A stretch of DNA of 6,463 nucleotides, taken from contig JAIRQK010000013.1 in the NCBI GenBank assembly GCA_031256525.1, positions 1 through 6,463 of the forward strand, read 5' to 3'. Below, piece by piece: positions 5,830-6,463 of the stretch. The position numbers and the translations under genes were made by a program. The notes beneath the pieces are model-generated. The model was given only the letters and a program-made list of their open reading frames with translations. It did no database searches and had not been told where the DNA came from. The stretch comes from Campylobacteraceae bacterium. GTDB taxonomy: Bacteria; Campylobacterota; Campylobacteria; Campylobacterales; Campylobacteraceae. The first letter of the stretch is position 1; every line of letters begins with the position of its first letter.

Positions 5830-6463
5830 GATAAAATTTCCTTTATGATAGATTTGACATCTTTTGTGTGTAAAATTCTCTTTTCTAAAGTATCTCTTTT
5901 TATAAGTTCCACTTCGCCATTTTGTAAACCTTTGCCTATAACAAGAGCATATGGAAATCCCAATAACTCAAAATCATTTATTTTAAAACCAAATCTCTCA
6001 TTTCTATCATCAAGTAAAACTTCAAAACCTTCGCTGATTAATTCGTTATAAATAGTTGTTGCAAATCCATTTTGCTCATCATCTTTAATGTTTGAAACAA
6101 TGATATCTAATTGAAATGGAGCGACGACATCATTCCAAATACAGCCTTTTTCATCGTGATTTGCCTCAATCATAACCGCAATAAGCCTACTTACTCCAAT
6201 ACCATAACAACCCATAAAAAATGGCTGTGTTTTGCCATTTTGGTCTAAAAATGTTGCGTTCATTGACGATGAATATTTTTGTCCCAGTTGAAAAATATGA
6301 CCAACTTCTATCCCTTTTGATATTTTAAGTTTTTCACCACAATTTGGACAACAATCACCCTCTTTTACTTCAACCAAATCAGCATATCTATCTGAATTGA
6401 AATTGAACATAGAGACGCCAACCATATGGTAATTTTCCTCATTTGAACCACAGATGAGATTTT
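5826..6463 (-). CDS. proS: Prolyl-tRNA synthetase, C-terminal part (cut by window edge)
   Basis: This is the last 211 residues of a class II aminoacyl-tRNA synthetase that charges tRNA-Pro with proline in the cytosol. The frame stays open to the right edge; a full bacterial enzyme is about 570 residues, so roughly the first 60% is missing. Visible parts, numbered within the fragment: the end of the bacterial-type editing insertion (NLICGSNEENYHMVG, from residue 1); CCPNCG (37-42) and GIEVGHIFQLG (50-60), returning to the catalytic core; class II motif 3 as GCYGIGVSRL (84-93) with its ATP-binding Arg92; and the anticodon-binding domain from about residue 113, including DDRNERFGFKINDFELLGFP. 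An in-frame ATG at 6425 is internal and not the start. Its TGA stop overlaps the TTG start of fxsA. Confidence 0.96.
   Translation of the reverse strand, partial: NLICGSNEENYHMVGVSMFNFNSDRYADLVEVKEGDCCPNCGEKLKISKGIEVGHIFQLGQKYSSSMNATFLDQNGKTQPFFMGCYGIGVSRLIAVMIEANHDEKGCIWNDVVAPFQLDIIVSNIKDDEQNGFATTIYNELISEGFEVLLDDRNERFGFKINDFELLGFPYALVIGKGLQNGEVELIKRDTLEKRILHTKDVKSIIKEILS

Noticed and set aside
1..6463. CRISPR arrays, tRNA or rRNA genes, riboswitches, or a new multi-gene defence or biosynthetic system.
   Set aside because: No regularly spaced repeats, cloverleaf-like segments or unfamiliar gene clusters are visible; apart from the two uncharacterised genes and the hydB break, the content is ordinary core metabolism.

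Overview
The window is AT-rich (roughly one third G+C) and looks like a chromosome fragment of a Campylobacterota (Epsilonproteobacteria) bacterium, probably a hydrogen- or sulfur-metabolising, Sulfurimonas-like one. The evidence is the run proS, fxsA, hemC, ubiD, which I remember in nearly the same order in Campylobacter jejuni; a UbiD protein of the long, roughly 600-residue menaquinone type; and a membrane-anchored group 1b-like [NiFe] uptake hydrogenase. The genus is inferred, not proven. Every gene I can support lies on the minus strand, so transcription runs from right to left.

Right to left: the 3' part of proS (cut by the right edge), fxsA, a small exported protein of unknown function, hemC, the menaquinone-type decarboxylase ubiD, and an unrecognised 200-residue protein. 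Start and stop codons overlap or lie within about 30 bases of each other throughout, so this looks like one housekeeping transcription unit covering tRNA charging, tetrapyrrole synthesis and quinone synthesis. A strong AT-rich inverted repeat at 1669-1707 overlaps the last stop codon. A 300-base intergenic region follows, with palindromes, a 12-base direct repeat and a promoter candidate. It leads into hydA, the hydrogenase small subunit, and then hydB, the large subunit.

The functional link is respiratory: the hydrogenase would feed electrons into menaquinone, UbiD belongs to the futalosine route to menaquinone, and HemC makes the haem precursor needed for the cytochrome b partner of such hydrogenases. 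That partner is not in the window.

The main anomaly is at the left end. hydB is recognisable for only about 41 codons and then changes abruptly, at about position 109, into unrelated and less AT-rich DNA with a stop codon 17 codons on. All nickel-ligating motifs are missing. This is either a real disruption (insertion or rearrangement) or an assembly chimera, and the window alone cannot decide. I found no CRISPR array, RNA gene, complete mobile element or evident new defence or biosynthetic system.
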